Shown here piece after piece: positions 1 to 57,495 of a stretch of DNA of 64,000 nucleotides (the stretch's first letter is position 1; each line of letters starts with the position of its first letter). The DNA is from Nymphaea colorata (lineage: Eukaryota; Streptophyta; Magnoliopsida; Nymphaeales; Nymphaeaceae). The DNA lies in NCBI RefSeq assembly GCF_008831285.2, contig NC_045143.1, forward strand, positions 11,481,503 through 11,545,502, given 5' to 3'. The translations under genes and the position numbers were made by a program. The notes under the pieces are model-generated. The model searched no databases. It was not told the DNA's origin and saw only the letters and a program-made list of their open reading frames with translations.

Positions 1-1708
1 ATTAACAAGTTGATCAATATGCCTCAGAAAGTTTTGACATGTACAGGGCTAGTGATAGAGCTTTCCCCCATGTGATAAATCATGACCGCCACTCATTGTT
101 TGATGGGCAGTGCAGTGTACCTGTATCATATTATAATGGACTTGCCCTAGGTGGATATTGTAATTGCTGGTCCTTCATATTTTGAAGGACGTCCATTTCA
201 CTAGGGAAAAGTTTCGTGTGCCGGCATGTCGTCAATAGTTGTAAGTTCCTTTTTATTTCTAGCAATCTTGCGCAAAACTGTAACTAAGGCCCAGAGCATT
301 TTGTACAAACGCGTCTGTATATATAAATTTTACATTTAGTGAGAAAAAGAACGCCTCATATTGTAGTCCATGTTTTTAAGTGATCTCCGTCGTGTTATCG
401 AACCTGTCACATCACCAAAGTTTTGTATCCACTTTGCATTTAAAAGATTAAATAAAAATTTGAGGAGTGACAGTAAACCCCGTCAAAGCAAGTAGCCAAA
501 GCTGAGTCAGTTCAAGTTTGTTAATCTGCTCTAACATAAATTTTGGAGCCCCAGCCCCCAAGTCCGTGAAAGCCCCATGTTCATCTGCACGTCAAGGCCA
601 CTGCTTCAAACCAGATCAAATCGTATTCAGCTAAGTTGGGATTTGACATGGTTAAACACCACACATTCTCTGATGAATGGGACAAGGATCTTTCGTGGCT
701 TGGAAAATCCTGGTCTTCAATGTCGTCACATTTCTTGTTGGTCATGTTTTAAGTCAATCTAGAGAACAATCCCAAACGAATGCATAATTGAATCACAAGA
801 TTGACAAGTTTTACGGTGCAAGCTTAACAAGATTTTCCCTCAAAAGCACTTGAAGAGAGTGAAACTGGGTGGCGTTTGGTTGAATTCTGAGCCAACTCAA
901 CAGTCATTGTTGATCGGATCATTATTTTCATCAAAAGTTGCATGGTATGAGGTGAACATCAATTCAGAATATGAACCCAAGAACACCCTGTCCGAGCTCC
1001 TAAGCTAAGTGAAACTTGAGCTCAAACAACCCAAGTAGACAACCATGTTGTCTAGACAAGTCAGTTTGAAGAGGCACAGGACAAGACTACCAAAAGCTCT
1101 TAAAGAGGGTAAAGTTGGATGGTGTTTGGTTGAATTTGAGGCAAATTTCACCATATTCAAGAAAAGAGTAGTGACTGTGAGATGCAAGTAAATCACTGAT
1201 TGGACCACTAATCGTCAAGTTGCATGGCATGACGTGAGCATCCATTCAGACTTCAAATCCTGATTTTAATCCAAAGTTGTACGGTATGAGGTGAACATCC
1301 ATCCTGACATCAAATCCAAGAAAACCCACCCCAAGTTCCTAAGGTAAGCCTGAAAATATGAGCCCAAACAAGCCAAGTAATTGAAGCTTAGCAATGTCAG
1401 CTTGTTTACCTGCTCCAGCAAAAAGTTTGAAACATACACCGAGGCTTCAATTAAAGCACCATCTTCATCTGCACTTAAATTGCTCTGTGGTAAGCAGTAA
1501 AATGATTACAAGGCCTCGCATGAGGCTAAGCAAGGAAGCATAAACCAGGGAGCACATAACAAATGAATACAAAACTTAAAATTGACTCTAGCTTATGCCA
1601 TATATACGTGTTGAGCTTCAAGAAATAAAGAAGAATACCAAAGACTGAATGCTACAGAAAAATTTAACCTGAAGACAATTTCTCTTCTGGATAGCATTCT
1701 TGTATAGC
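1..1708. other. Region 3' of COG3: degenerate duplicated blocks
   Basis: Contains the COG3 3' end and, further out, imperfect repeats: GTTTGGTTGAATT at about 875 and 1122, TATGAGGTGAACATC at about 946 and 1285 (with a variant at 1228), and the TTCATCTGCAC pair at 580 and 1467. No open frame with a family match. Confidence 0.5.
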
Positions 1709-45916
<44,208 letters not shown>

Positions 45917-46029
45917 ATTGAATATCGGCTACGATTGTATCAGGAAATTGACTCCTTAAAAACAAGCTCTCTGCAGCAATCACGAATTCTCTGCACCTTG
46001 GTGGGGAAACCCTCTCCACAGCATATCCT
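45917..46029 (-). other. COG3: Putative 5' untranslated part of COG3 exon 1
   Basis: Between an acceptor (gtttcag/AGGATATG) and the proposed ATG. A possible earlier leader exon ends at 47103 (TTATAG/gtataa). One reading frame stays open across the segment, discussed in the findings. The interval 46030-47102 would be a leader intron with no other features seen. Confidence 0.4.
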
Positions 46030-47103
46030 CTGAAACGAACCACCCAGACAATCAAATCCCACAATCCAACAACCAAAATTGTTTAAAGAAAAAAATTAAA
46101 CTTTCCTTGTTCCTAATTCTACTTGGGATGAAGTACCTTCACTTATTCCAGAAAGTAGACATATATGACAGAAAGAAAAGATTACAAATTACTGGAAATC
46201 TTTCAGTGCTCAAGATTTGAGGGTTAAAAAAAAATAGGCGGTCAACAATTGATAGAAATTCTCAAATAGGCCGCTACAGTGACGACTTTAGTTTAGCTAT
46301 AGTTAAAATAGAATTAAGATATAAATTTGACAAATATATCCTTCTCCTCAAATAAAGAGAAGGCCATATCAACTTCCCAACATCAGACACTGCTGGAGGC
46401 AGCGGCAGCATCAGTGAAGAACGACACTGGATGGGGATAAAACATTACATTCAGAAATCCAGGATTCATGACAGACCTCATCCAGCAACTTGTATGGTTC
46501 GAAACTCATCTAGGGGAATCTCCTTAATCTTAGAACAAGTAAGTGGTGAGAGGTTAACATAAAGCTGAGCCAACATTCTCACAGGGGCGAAGATGTAGAG
46601 GATCTATGAGTTTAAAGGAACGACCATAATCTTTTCCCATTCAGTCTAGATGAGACTCTTTTTATGGACGATGAAGAAATAATCTTTAAAGCAATGCCTC
46701 CACAGCACTCTAAAAACATTTCCTTCACAGCCTGCGCACCCCAAAACCCCAATTACAACCCCCATCAAGTATAAAGAAGAAAAGTCATAGACCAACAAGG
46801 GATGACCAAATCCTTAAACAATTTAGCACTCAAGTATGAATCCTAAAGCATCGCATCATTGAGTTTCAGCAGATCCTTAAGCACGGAAGGAAAACAGATC
46901 GGAGAAGAAATGGCAACACGGGGGCAGCTTCCTCCTCAGAAAGCGAAAACCAAAATGTAAGATCCTTAACCATGGAGAGAAACCAGAGCAGAGAAGAAAC
47001 AGTCTACCAACAAATGCTAACTCGAAACAAGTACTGGTTTCTCCTTGCAAAAGCGAAAACTAAGATAGGAGAAATGAGGTGGGAACAGACAATTTATTAT
47101 ACC

Positions 47104-49080
47104 TATAATTCAAGAGGCATGTAAAGGGATGGTGGCTCTGATCGGCCGAGCAAGCTCTTTTTTTTCTTTTCTGCTTGATTGATCCGCTTCTATTTTTTTT
47201 TTCGTTCCCTGTTCGATGCTTTCCTATTCGGAGAATGAATTAAGAACCAAATGGCGCTTGAGATCCTTTCGATGACCTACGGTTGACGAGAGGCCTTCAC
47301 TGAGGAGGAAGAGAACGACAGGTTGGATATCCATCGCTGCCGTGATGACACATTTGAGTGTTCATTCCATCCACCACATCCTGATGCCTGGCCGAGCTCC
47401 GTTTGCCACCGTTGGACGGCCACAGGTTAGAGGACGCCGGAAAACCCACGGGTAAACATGTCGATCTTCTCAAAATTGGCTGTATACCAAGCTCATAAAA
47501 AAAAAGCGTTAAAATGTGAAAGAAAAAAGTCAGACGCACAAAGGGCAAAAAAAAGTCACTTGTTTTAAGAAATGCCAAAACTGAAAAAGAAACGTGGTGG
47601 AGATGTGTTTTTCGCATTTTTTCCTTTTTCGAATTTTAACCTTTTTTTTGTTTTTTTAATACCATACTACTTGTTTTTATTTTTATTTTTTCTTGTTTGT
47701 TTGCTTATTTTCTGATGTGGTGTTATTTAACTGGAAGGATGGAACCTCGTATCGACAGGTCAGGGCTCAGAAGTGCTCCCTTCTTTAGGAAAGAGCGATC
47801 GTCTTGTGGATAACAGCAAAAACACATTGTGAATGTTTTATGAATCCATTAAAAAAATTAAGAAAGGTTCACTAAACAATAGTTTTAATGTCCAATAAAC
47901 CTTCTATAATTTTTGTAGTAGATTCATGAGATACAAAGCATCTCTATTGCCAAACGCCCTCTTAAATGATCAAAATTTTCATTTAAACACATTGGAATCA
48001 TGATAGGACCTGGCTTTGCTTTGAGTAAACTTTGTCCATCTGCCTGTCTAAGACTCCAAAATATTGCTCGAAATAGTAGGAATAACCTGCTTTTAACCTA
48101 CACTTAGATATGTTTTATTTTGAACTTGTGATTTCTTAGAACAGTTGAGGAGGATCAAACATGCTTGCTTAGAATCAAACGAATTATAACCCTCATCAAT
48201 TTAGATGTTGCTTCAAAACTATGTTTGTCACTTCACTATTCTAACCTCCATCATCTCAGGCAACATTGCATTAGAACCCTTAGTTTTTGCATGCTTATTT
48301 TTCCAAAATCCCTTCACCTGTACATGTATCTTCCACAGCGGAATGATTCCAAGGCAGGGCAAGCATCCTTGTTAGTACTTTCGGGGTCGGCAACCCGGTG
48401 TGTAATCAACCCAAACCAAAGAATTCCAAGGAGATATATGTCATAACTTTGATCAGATTAACAAAATTTGAAAAGCCCAGCTTTCCCATAGGAATCCTAA
48501 AAACCGCTTTCAAAGCAAAGCATATTAGATCCCTTACGTACTTAGCAAACCTTGTTTGTGCATCTTTGTGTGACTTCATACTTTTATAGACTTTCCCGAT
48601 TAGATCTTCATCTTCTATAAACATCCATTTCAGTACAACCAATCTGGTCATCACTCTATTCGTCTACAATCTGATAACTCCGTTGATCCCAAGGTTTCAT
48701 CTCTATACCCATTTTAGTAGCCCAGGACTAATCCATGATCCTCAGTCATTACATTATTTCTAGCTTCTTTGTCCATTAAAAACTTGCAACAGTGAACCCT
48801 TATTGAAGTCTCATTCTTCATAAACTCGGCTCTTAGCAAAAGAAGAACAAACCATGTGTAGCCTAATGCTTTATCACAGAACTTGTAGTGGATTATTGTT
48901 GAAATCAAGAGGTCTTTTATTATGGTTAGGGTTACCATCATTTTCCTCATTAATGGCACATTTGAATACCATGAGGTAACTGGTTCAAGATCGAAAAATG
49001 AATAAAGGAAAAGCCACTCAAGCCATAAACAACATCCAAGGATTCAAGCCAGCTAACTACCCTAAACTCCTAAGATAGGA
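47104..49080. other. Intergenic, no gene seen
   Basis: Upstream side of COG3. Contains T-rich runs (47160-47200, 47640-47700) and an apparently unique AT-rich stretch; short frames show no family motif. The COG3 promoter should lie around 47.1-47.5 kb, but no convincing TATA element was pinned down. Confidence 0.4.
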
Positions 49081-49086
49081 TATTTC

Positions 49087-50700
49087 ATGAATCAAATTGA
49101 GCAAAATTTTATCCCTGCAACTTACGTCAACCTCAGAATGATAATGCAAGAATCTATATCAGAGCTTGACGACATTTCTCTAAAGAAGCAACGGGAGGGA
49201 GTAGCCAACATCATCAATTGTGATGCACTGACAACAAAGGTTCCAGTAAGGGTCATACTTCAAGTAAACATCAAGCAAAGACCAAGCTCAAACATGCACT
49301 GACTCAAATCCGAGCTTCAAGAGCTTCAAAACTATCATTAAGGCTGAGGGTCAATCACAAATCAAGCACCCAAATTGGACCCGAGATTGGTGATTCACCC
49401 AGTTGACTCACACCAAAGAGCGAATCTTGTATCATTTGGTTACAAACCATATGATAAAACTTCGCAAGGTTCGATATATTCTTGTCATAATGGGGATGAG
49501 TTTCCATGATTTATGCAAATATCATCGAGCTGTATGACTCTCCGCTGAAGATTACCATGTGCTCAAACATGTGATTCAGGATCTTCTTGATTGAGGCTTA
49601 AACATAGAGTAACTAGGGAATCACTGTCAATGGTTAGTCACAGGAAATGACCATTTTGTCCTTGTCATTCTTATCGTTCAGTTGTAAAGGATCACTTAGA
49701 TCAAGTATATTTCTTTTTTCAATTGAAAAAGATCATTTTGTATACGAACCTTGTCTTCATATGAACTCTAAAGCGTGAAATGGAATCTTTTTTTTATATG
49801 ATGACCAGATCTTGGAATAATTCATCCAAAATCACTATGTTTTTTTTTTAATCATCCATCACTCTGTGGATGGCTCTCCAGAGTCACTCATGCTCTATAA
49901 CTCGTGTGGAACCCATTCCCAACACCATCACATCACACTGATCAAATCTCCATTAGAGCTGATAGTCCAAACTTGTTTGATTTTTCTCAGGTTTTGACCT
50001 AAGGTTGAGATTGATCCAACCTAGCATAACCCAACAGCAGTTGCTAATTGAGAAGGTGAACCACTGAGCCAGACTTAATACTAGTCTCCAAGTGCACACA
50101 CTGAAGAAACCCATTCAGTGGATCCCTTGAACATCTGAAGACGGGCATTACCAAGAAACCGGGCTAGTGAACGAAACTTAGGGTCCCAAAGCTAGAACAG
50201 CCTACATGATGGTGGATATAGTAAAGGAGAAACTGGAAGAGATGGACCACATGATGAAAGCAACACAAAACAAAAGGGTCTATTCTCATGAAGATTTCTA
50301 TTTTGGGCTTGAAGGAGAAGAAAAAATTGATCTCCCAAAGGATCTATGCAAATAGAATGGAAAAAGAAAACCTTCACATACATCTGTGCAACTTTTTCAA
50401 TGATTGTTACAAGTACAAGAACAAGAAGTAGGCACTTTTTCATTGGTTTACATTGTCATTTGAAGGAGATTTTGCAACATGGTACACTCAAAATGTGAAC
50501 CGGTAGAAATAAAGGACTTTGACACACTGATCAACATGTTCGTGAAAAATTTGATGTCAAGGGTGTTCCCCCTACTTGGAGCTACTATGGTTGATGGGTC
50601 CTTAAAAAACCCGGTTATGGTTTTCATTAAGATGATTTGGTTTGAATCTACAAACATGGTCTTCACTCATTTCTTCTGTGCATATTGTACTCTTTTAATA
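49087..50700 (+). pseudogene. Decayed retroelement, probable Ty3/gypsy gag remnant
   Basis: Plus-strand pieces in shifting frames: around 50207-50355 VDIVKEKLEEMDHMM and YSHEDFYFGLEGEEKIDLPK, then around 50400-50520 ALFHWFTLSFEGDFATWYTQ, which resembles the conserved 'A..WY..L' centre of gypsy Gag, then NMFVKNLM. Stops separate the pieces. No RT or integrase motif and no LTR was found, so the assignment is tentative. Confidence 0.4.
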
Positions 50701-51035
50701 ATCCAAAGTTAGTATAGATCTCCTATAGCATCGTTTAATGCCCTTATTCTTGAAAGCATTTGATTATCACAAGTCCAACTCTTTTAAGCAAGCCTTCAAT
50801 GTCCCAGCTTGTTAGTCAAGTCACAAGCTTCATCTATAACTTTCAAGTGTACCATCATGCTCCAAAGGAACCTGTTTAAAAGAAATGAGTTTTATTAGAA
50901 TCTGACTTTTAATGAAAATTCATGTTTTCTATAAAAATTCAGTTCTTCAAACCTCTATTACAATTCAACTTTTTATCAGAATTCTATTCAAATATTTATG
51001 AAAATCCAAAAACTAGATATGAAAATCTTATTTTA

Positions 51036-52167
51036 TGATCTCCATCGGATCATTCCTTGTTTATTAAAAGGAGTTCAAAAGGTACAGTGATAATGGTAGT
51101 GTACGTTGATAATATCATATTGATTGACAGTTGTGAGGAAGAAGTTATTCAAACTAAGAAGTATATGCACAAGTACTTTGTTGCCCAAGATTTTGGTCCT
51201 CTTAAGTACTCCTTAAGGATAGAAGGTGCAAGGAGTAGTGATGGTATTATTATTTTCTAGTGGAAATATGTTCTTGATCTCCTTCTAAGAGGCAAACATG
51301 TATTGAGCTAAACGTACAAATATTCCTACGAATCCTTGACTTCATTTATATGATGGAAACTCTGAAGAAGTTGATAGCAAGTCATATAACTCATTGATTA
51401 ACTCCTTTATGTTACTGTGCCTCACCTTGATCTCTCTCTAGCCATGGGAAAATTAAGCTTGTTTATGAAAAACCTAAAAATGTCCATTGAGATGCAGCTT
51501 TGGTGGTACTCAAGAGTCTTAAATTTGCACAAGAGAAAGGGCTATTGTTTCAAAAAGTGGCTCACTTGATTTCATGGTGTATATGGATGCCCACTATGCT
51601 GGATTTGTTGAAGATAGGAAATTCACAATTGGATTTTGCATCTTTCCTGGAATGAATATAAGCACTTAGATAAGTAAGAAGCAGTTGGTTGTGGCGAGAT
51701 CAAGGGTGGAGTTTGACTATAAGACCTATGGCTCAAACTAGAGTAGATATGATTTAGATAAAGATGGAATGAATATAAGCACTTAGATAAGTAAGAAGCA
51801 GTTGGTTGTGGCGAGATCAAAGGTAGAGTTTGACTATAAGACCTATGGCTCAAACTAGAGTAGATATGATTTAGATAAAAACAATGCTTGTTAATTTGGG
51901 AATCCAAGTCTCTCTTCCAATGAAGATGCTATTTGACAACAAGCAATTAACAATATTGCCAATAATCTGGCCTCTCATGAAAAAGCTAAACATATAGAGA
52001 TGGTTTGTCACCACCTTAGAGATATGGTGTAGGCTGGAAGCATCTTCACTACTCATCTCCTGTCAGAACATCAGGTTGCTGATGTGTTTGTTAAGCCTCT
52101 ACCTAGTTCTCTAAGTGTTGTAACAAGTTGAACATACTAAATATATATGCTCCAGCTTGAGGAGGAG
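51036..52167 (+). pseudogene. Ty1/copia RT / RNase H relic
   Basis: DHSLFIKRSSKGTVIMVVYV followed by DN, where YVDD is expected (51045-51115), then FGPLKY; RNase H remnants follow: LISWCIWMP, KKQLVVARSRVEFDYKTYGS, KHIEMVCHHLRDMV and HQVADVFVKPLPSS. It ends with a polypurine-like AGCTTGAGGAGGAG before TGTTAAGAG at 52168. Many stops. Gag, protease and integrase are absent. Confidence 0.75.
51649..51882 (+). repeat. 117 bp tandem duplication inside the copia RNase H relic
   Basis: Two adjacent copies of the 117 bp unit that starts GAATGAATATAAGCACTTAG and includes AGAAGCAGTTGGTTGTGGCG; they differ by only a few bases (AAGGGTGGAG versus AAAGGTAGAG). Confidence 0.85.
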
Positions 52168-52350
52168 TGTTAAGAGAAAATAAAATATAGAGAGTAATTT
52201 GGAAATATTTCTAAAGTAGGTAGGAGTTTTGTATTATTTTATTCTTTTGTTGGGCTTTTATGTAACTTCACCATCCCACCCTAATCTCTATCTAAAGAGG
52301 ACTAGGGTTAATTAATGAAGTATTTTTTCCATCTTTTTTTAATATCAACA
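52168..52350 (+). repeat. Probable 3' LTR of the copia relic
   Basis: Starts TGTTAAGAGAAAATAAAATA right after the polypurine-like tract and ends near TTAATATCAACA. No 5' partner was found in the window, so the right edge is approximate. Confidence 0.5.
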
Positions 52351-53800
52351 TGGGTCAATCTGGAAGTGAGGATAGGTTGTTGATTCATTTCTTCATAGGT
52401 ATGGAGCAATGGTGCATTTGTCAAATCAACAAAATTCATTGATGGTCCTATTCTTTCTGTTTACAAGAAGGGAAAATGACTATTTGTAGTTGCTTGGAAG
52501 AAGACAATAAATGTACAGATACTTGTAGATACCAACCGAAAGTAGTTCATGGAAGCTTCTTGTTGAGCTGTGATAAATCTTTGTTGATCGCACACATTTG
52601 GATAATCTAGCCAAGAGTTTGTCTTTGTGTTTAAAGTTATTATTGTTTTGCTATTCTTTCACGAACTACGCAAACATGCTTCTTAGCTAGATGCAAAGCC
52701 AGCTGGATGTATTGATTGTGACTCAATTGCTTGTGACTCAATTGCTGCAGCTTTCCTATACTATGAAGGAAATAGCTTTGTGGGGTTCTCTCTAATAAGA
52801 ACATCAACGTAAGCATCAAATTCATATAAAGAATTTCTTGGAACTTGGATTATGTATGAACTTGAAATTTGAATTAAAAAAAAGCTCAGGTCATACTAAC
52901 TTTGAAAAGATGCAGATCTTACTAGGTTTAAGGACATACTAGGATTGTAAATCATTAGTAAATGCAGATATCCCAAAAATTTACTAAATTTGACGGCCTC
53001 GTTCAACAGTAAATCAGCATTTAAAAAGCTAATTTTTAATAGTTAATAAGTAAAAAACTTATTTTTGTTCACTTACTTATTCATCATTTCTGCTCTATTG
53101 CTGATAATGCATAATTTCAAAAATGAATAATTTTCCAGCCATATGATGGAGAATGAAAGTGGTATTTATCAGGTTAATTCATGAGAAAATTGCATCTGGA
53201 TTGTTTTTCTTCACTTCTTTATTGTAGAAATTCAATTAGTTTTTCTTTACCTTTTTTCTTTTAATCCGTTTTTGCACTTCCCTATGCAGCTGCTTGGAGT
53301 TAGAGAAGTGGTAGTGATTGATGTTACATAATAGCAGAACATAGGACAACTCATAAATCATTTAGTACGTTGTAAATGTTTTCATTCTTATCATTCAAAG
53401 TGCTCCAATAATTCAGTTTGTTGTCTTGATGGGATGGGATAAGAGAGCAAATCATCATTTCTCCAGCAGGCTTGATCTCATAAAGCCAAGGACACCCCAA
53501 GCAAGCCAAGGTCCAAGTGTTGAGAAGGAAAGAGACATCAATCAACAGAACCCAGTTGGATCTAAGCACCATCCTACCAATCCAATTGTTTGATGAAATT
53601 GGTTTTAGTGTGATTATATTGATGTTGTTTAATGGGTTCTCTTACGTTTCCTTACTCATCTCCTTCTTGCTTCTGATAAGAGGGTACAATTATCAATTTG
53701 ATAAACAGTGATGAGCATAAAGTCCCCTGTCTCATAGTTCCTCTGAATTCATGAACTAGAGCAGGTAGAATTAGTTCAACTTTAACCTTCTAGGTAAGTG
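52351..53800. other. Intergenic, no feature seen
   Basis: AT-rich sequence with short frames only; no family motif, terminal repeat or RNA gene recognised. Confidence 0.4.
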
Positions 53801-53804
53801 AGAG

Positions 53805-54039
53805 GTTCATTCCTACTGCCCAGAATGAGGCTTGAAGGCCACCACCCCCACCCTAAAAAAATTTTTCCTGCATTCGGGGATCTGATTTGTGTCGGCGTCA
53901 GCGAGGGTAGTGGTACAACCTTTAACTTATATGCCGTGCCCCACTACCTTAAGATAGAGAAGCACAACACCCATAGGAATCAAATTAGAGACTTGCTTTT
54001 GACATGCCCATAGCCCAACCAGCTATGCTATGCCCCTTG
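53805..54039 (-). mobile_element. tRNA-derived SINE
   Basis: On the minus strand it begins GGGGCATAGCATAGCTGGTT. An A-box-like TAGCTGGTTGG is at 54015-54025 and a B-box-like AATTTGATTCC at 53976-53986, spaced as in an RNA polymerase III promoter. A G/C-richer body then runs to GGTGGCCTTCAAGCC. Tail and target duplication were not resolved, so the 3' edge is approximate. Confidence 0.6.
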
Positions 54040-55659
54040 AGGTGTTCAACTATAACTTTGAAATCTCTAAAATCAACTTAAACCTGTTTTAGTGTTAGCT
54101 CTAATTTTGGGCATATATGTATTCATAGGAACTTCACAGTGCAAGAACTTCTTTTGAATAGGCTCGCTTCAGTTTGGTATATATGATTTGTAATGTTTCT
54201 TTTCATCATAGACATGCAGAGAACACATATATACATAAAAGTATTCTGTCTCGTTGTATCTAATGAAGCCCAACATCATTTATATTTGGCTCTGACTGTA
54301 AGGTTGGTTTTTACAAGTGTGGTCCATGCATGATGCTGGCCCCTAAAATCCAGTACTGGCTGTCTAGGAAAGTATTTAGATATTCTCTTTCTAAAGCTTG
54401 ACTGCAACAAAGAGAACAAGGTCTTGACAATTCCTTATTTCTTTGTGTTTAGTATGTACATGTTTAAGCTTTGAACATGATTTTGGCATTGCTCAAAGTA
54501 GAAAATCTCATGAACATTGACTATGTCTGGTACAAATTATATATGAACTATGCCTAAGTTAGTGGAGCCACTTGAGCCATCCTAGCTGATCATTTTTCAT
54601 ACATGGTCAGTGCAGCAACTTTGTTTTTCCTTTTTGGGGTGCAGTGTTGCGGATCTTCCCAAAGTTCTGCTTCTCTGTGCCTTTGAATGAGTGTCCATAA
54701 ACTGTTCAACGAGATGACTAAAGCAGACAACTTTAGTTTGCTTTGACCCACCCTAAGCTGTTAAAGCATGACTCACAGTGTTCTACAGAAGGTAGACATC
54801 CACATTGAGGTTGTTGAGCTGCAACCAAACAGGCCGAAGCCAAAACTCATACTCATGGAAAACTAATGCATGATCAGTTGATCAAAAGAAAAAGGAAAAA
54901 AAAAAAAAAGATAACAGTTTGTAAATGTAGTTTTCAATTGTACATGATTTGATTTATTGATGATAAAAGTCTTTTTGTAAATTAATTAGTGACTCTCTCT
55001 GGCTCTCTCTCTCTCTTTATGTGTGTATACACACACACACAAACGGGATTGGTAGGCTGGTGAAAATGTGGTCGTCAATTCAATTCTTATGAGTGCTACT
55101 CCTCTAAACTACAAGTAAAGGATGCATGACACTCTAGTTAACAGGTATTCCTTTCCCCACCTAGGTCCCATGGCAGCCCTAAACCTCACGAATATAGGAA
55201 ATGGGGAGGGGTTTTCGTTTCTTTGGGATATCCTTCTTCTCACCCCAAAATGTTTGGAGTAGTAGACAACTAAATTGATTGCCACTTAAGCTATGAGAAC
55301 TAAATTCATCATTCCCAACAATTACAGTTGTTTGGAATAGTGGAATAGTCAGGAATGAAATTGTAAATTACTGGCAGCTTTGTGCATCACAAAATCAAAT
55401 GCCAACAAAACATTTCCCTATGCCCCTAGAGCCACCGAGATTGCACTGCCAACATTCACCCTGGTCTTTAACTAGGGCTGTTCATGAGCTAGTTCGAGCC
55501 AAACTGAGCCAGCTCGAACTCAACACGAGTGTCATGAACATGGCTTGAGCCGAGCCAGAAGCAAGATAAATTTGAACTAAAAAGGGCCTACCAAAAACTT
55601 TATATAAAAATAGTACATATAGAAGTAAAGAGAAGAAAATACAGCTATAGAAAATACAG

Positions 55660-55682
55660 CTATATATATATATATATATATA
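55660..55682. repeat. (TA)n microsatellite
   Basis: About 11 TA units. Just before it, 55470-55575 has GAGC/GCTCGAAC-type alternating motifs typical of plant repeat debris. The rest of 54040-56500 shows no recognised gene. Confidence 0.85.
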
Positions 55683-56519
55683 AAATATGCCTAAACTAGG
55701 GCATAGACAGAAAATGCTGGCTGAGGGGCACTAAGTATAAAGTTTCAAATTTTTAAGGGGCATGAGAAAAATTGATCACAAGTTTCAAATGTAGCCCACA
55801 CGTGCCTTCACCCCACTCAAGGTTTTCAAGGAAACTACAATCATGTCTGCACCAAGCACCTATGTGACAAAGTCTTTCATTGTTGACCCTTCAATATTCC
55901 TTATATTTCCTTTTTATAAGTTGAAACTGTCATCAAGAAACCTTCATTAAGTGACGGAGGCACATGGTGGCTGGTGTGGGCAGCTGCTCGGACTAGCCTT
56001 TCAAAGTTTTGTTATTTTTTAATATTAATGTTTTAATATATTTGATTGTTTATACATATAGCATCCCATTAAAAATAATTGAATTAGGGTCTCTTTAGCC
56101 AAAAATTTTTGACTCTGCTAGTGCTTTCATTGTTTCATTCCTTACCATGTGAGAACGAGTTATGTGGTATATGGTACACAGCCTTTTAAGGCATAACAAC
56201 TGTAGTTCCACTTTTATTAGTGTGAGTACAGGAAGCTATGCACAACTCCAGTAACTCCAGTGTGCATAAGTTTGTGCATATAACTCAAAGCTGGTTATGT
56301 ATACAACCTTAGTGTATGTAATTTAATGTGTCATTTTAAGTATGACAAAAAAAGTTCATGATTAATACAAAAAGAAACTTTTTATAGCAATAAAAAAACC
56401 GCAAAAAGAAGATTTGATGATTTGATAAAAGTAAAATTTGTCAGTTCATATATGCAATTGTTATGACCAATATACCCCTTTAGACAGTAAAAAAGTGTTT
56501 TCGTTTTTTTGTCCCACTT

Positions 56520-56870
56520 ATAGCATTATCTCATTATCTCATAAATATTTTATTGTTTCATAAACATTATCTTATATTTATGTTTAGTGATATCTCATAC
56601 ATCCGTCTATTATCTCATTATCATATAAATATTTTATTATCTTATAAATATTATCTCATACTTATGTTTAACGTTATCTCATATATATTTATTAGCTATC
56701 ACATTATCTCATAAATTTTCTGTTATCTCATAAACATGATCTCATACTTATGTTTGACGTTATCTCATACATCCATCCATTTATTATCTTATTATCTCAT
56801 AACTCTTTTGTTATCTCATAAACATTATCTCATACTTATTTGTTATTTCATAATCTATTTGTTATCTAAT
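56520..56870. repeat. Minisatellite, period about 85 bp
   Basis: Landmark TTATGTTTARYG followed by TTATCTCATACATCC recurs at about 56581, 56665 and 56751, with TTATCTCATAAA repeated within each unit. About three and a half diverged units. Confidence 0.8.
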
Positions 56871-57495
56871 GCACATGCAACGATTGATTATGAAAGTAAA
56901 TATATATATTGGTAGTAGGGTCCACATTCAGTGTACGTTCGTTACATACATGAAGCCGCATACAGAAAACTCTCTCCATATAACCAGGTTTATTAGCATG
57001 CCCATCATTTTCATGAGGTGCCCTTTGCTTTAACTCTTCTCCTGTTCTCCATCTCTCTCTCCACTATGCTTAGCCGCTTTGGCGTCATATTTCAGCTTGA
57101 TATTGGTCATCATTCCTTTTCTTTTTTATTTTAATTTGGAGGTGTGTTCATGAGGCCACTGGATAAAAGTCCTAATTAAAAGGTGTTTTGCAAACACAAG
57201 ACTGTGCAACTCGAGCCTCAGTCTCAGATCTCATGACAGGAGAGGTGGTGTCTGAAGAGCCTCATCTCAGCAACCCGAAAGCGTCACAAACAAGAAGCAG
57301 TATCGGCCAGTTACAGAAAAAGTGAAAAAGAAAAATTCCATTACTAATATTTTGGTATAACAACTTGATCAAGTAAAAACTTGGGAACTAGCTCTTCCTT
57401 TATATTTCAGAAGCACGCGGACTCTCAAACGGCAAGCAATTTTTTTTTTAAATTTTTTCAAAAGACTAATTTCAGTTCTTTTTGTCGTTACTTTC

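Noticed and set aside
53798-54013. 71-residue plus-strand frame
   Set aside because: Antisense of the SINE, with no protein features.
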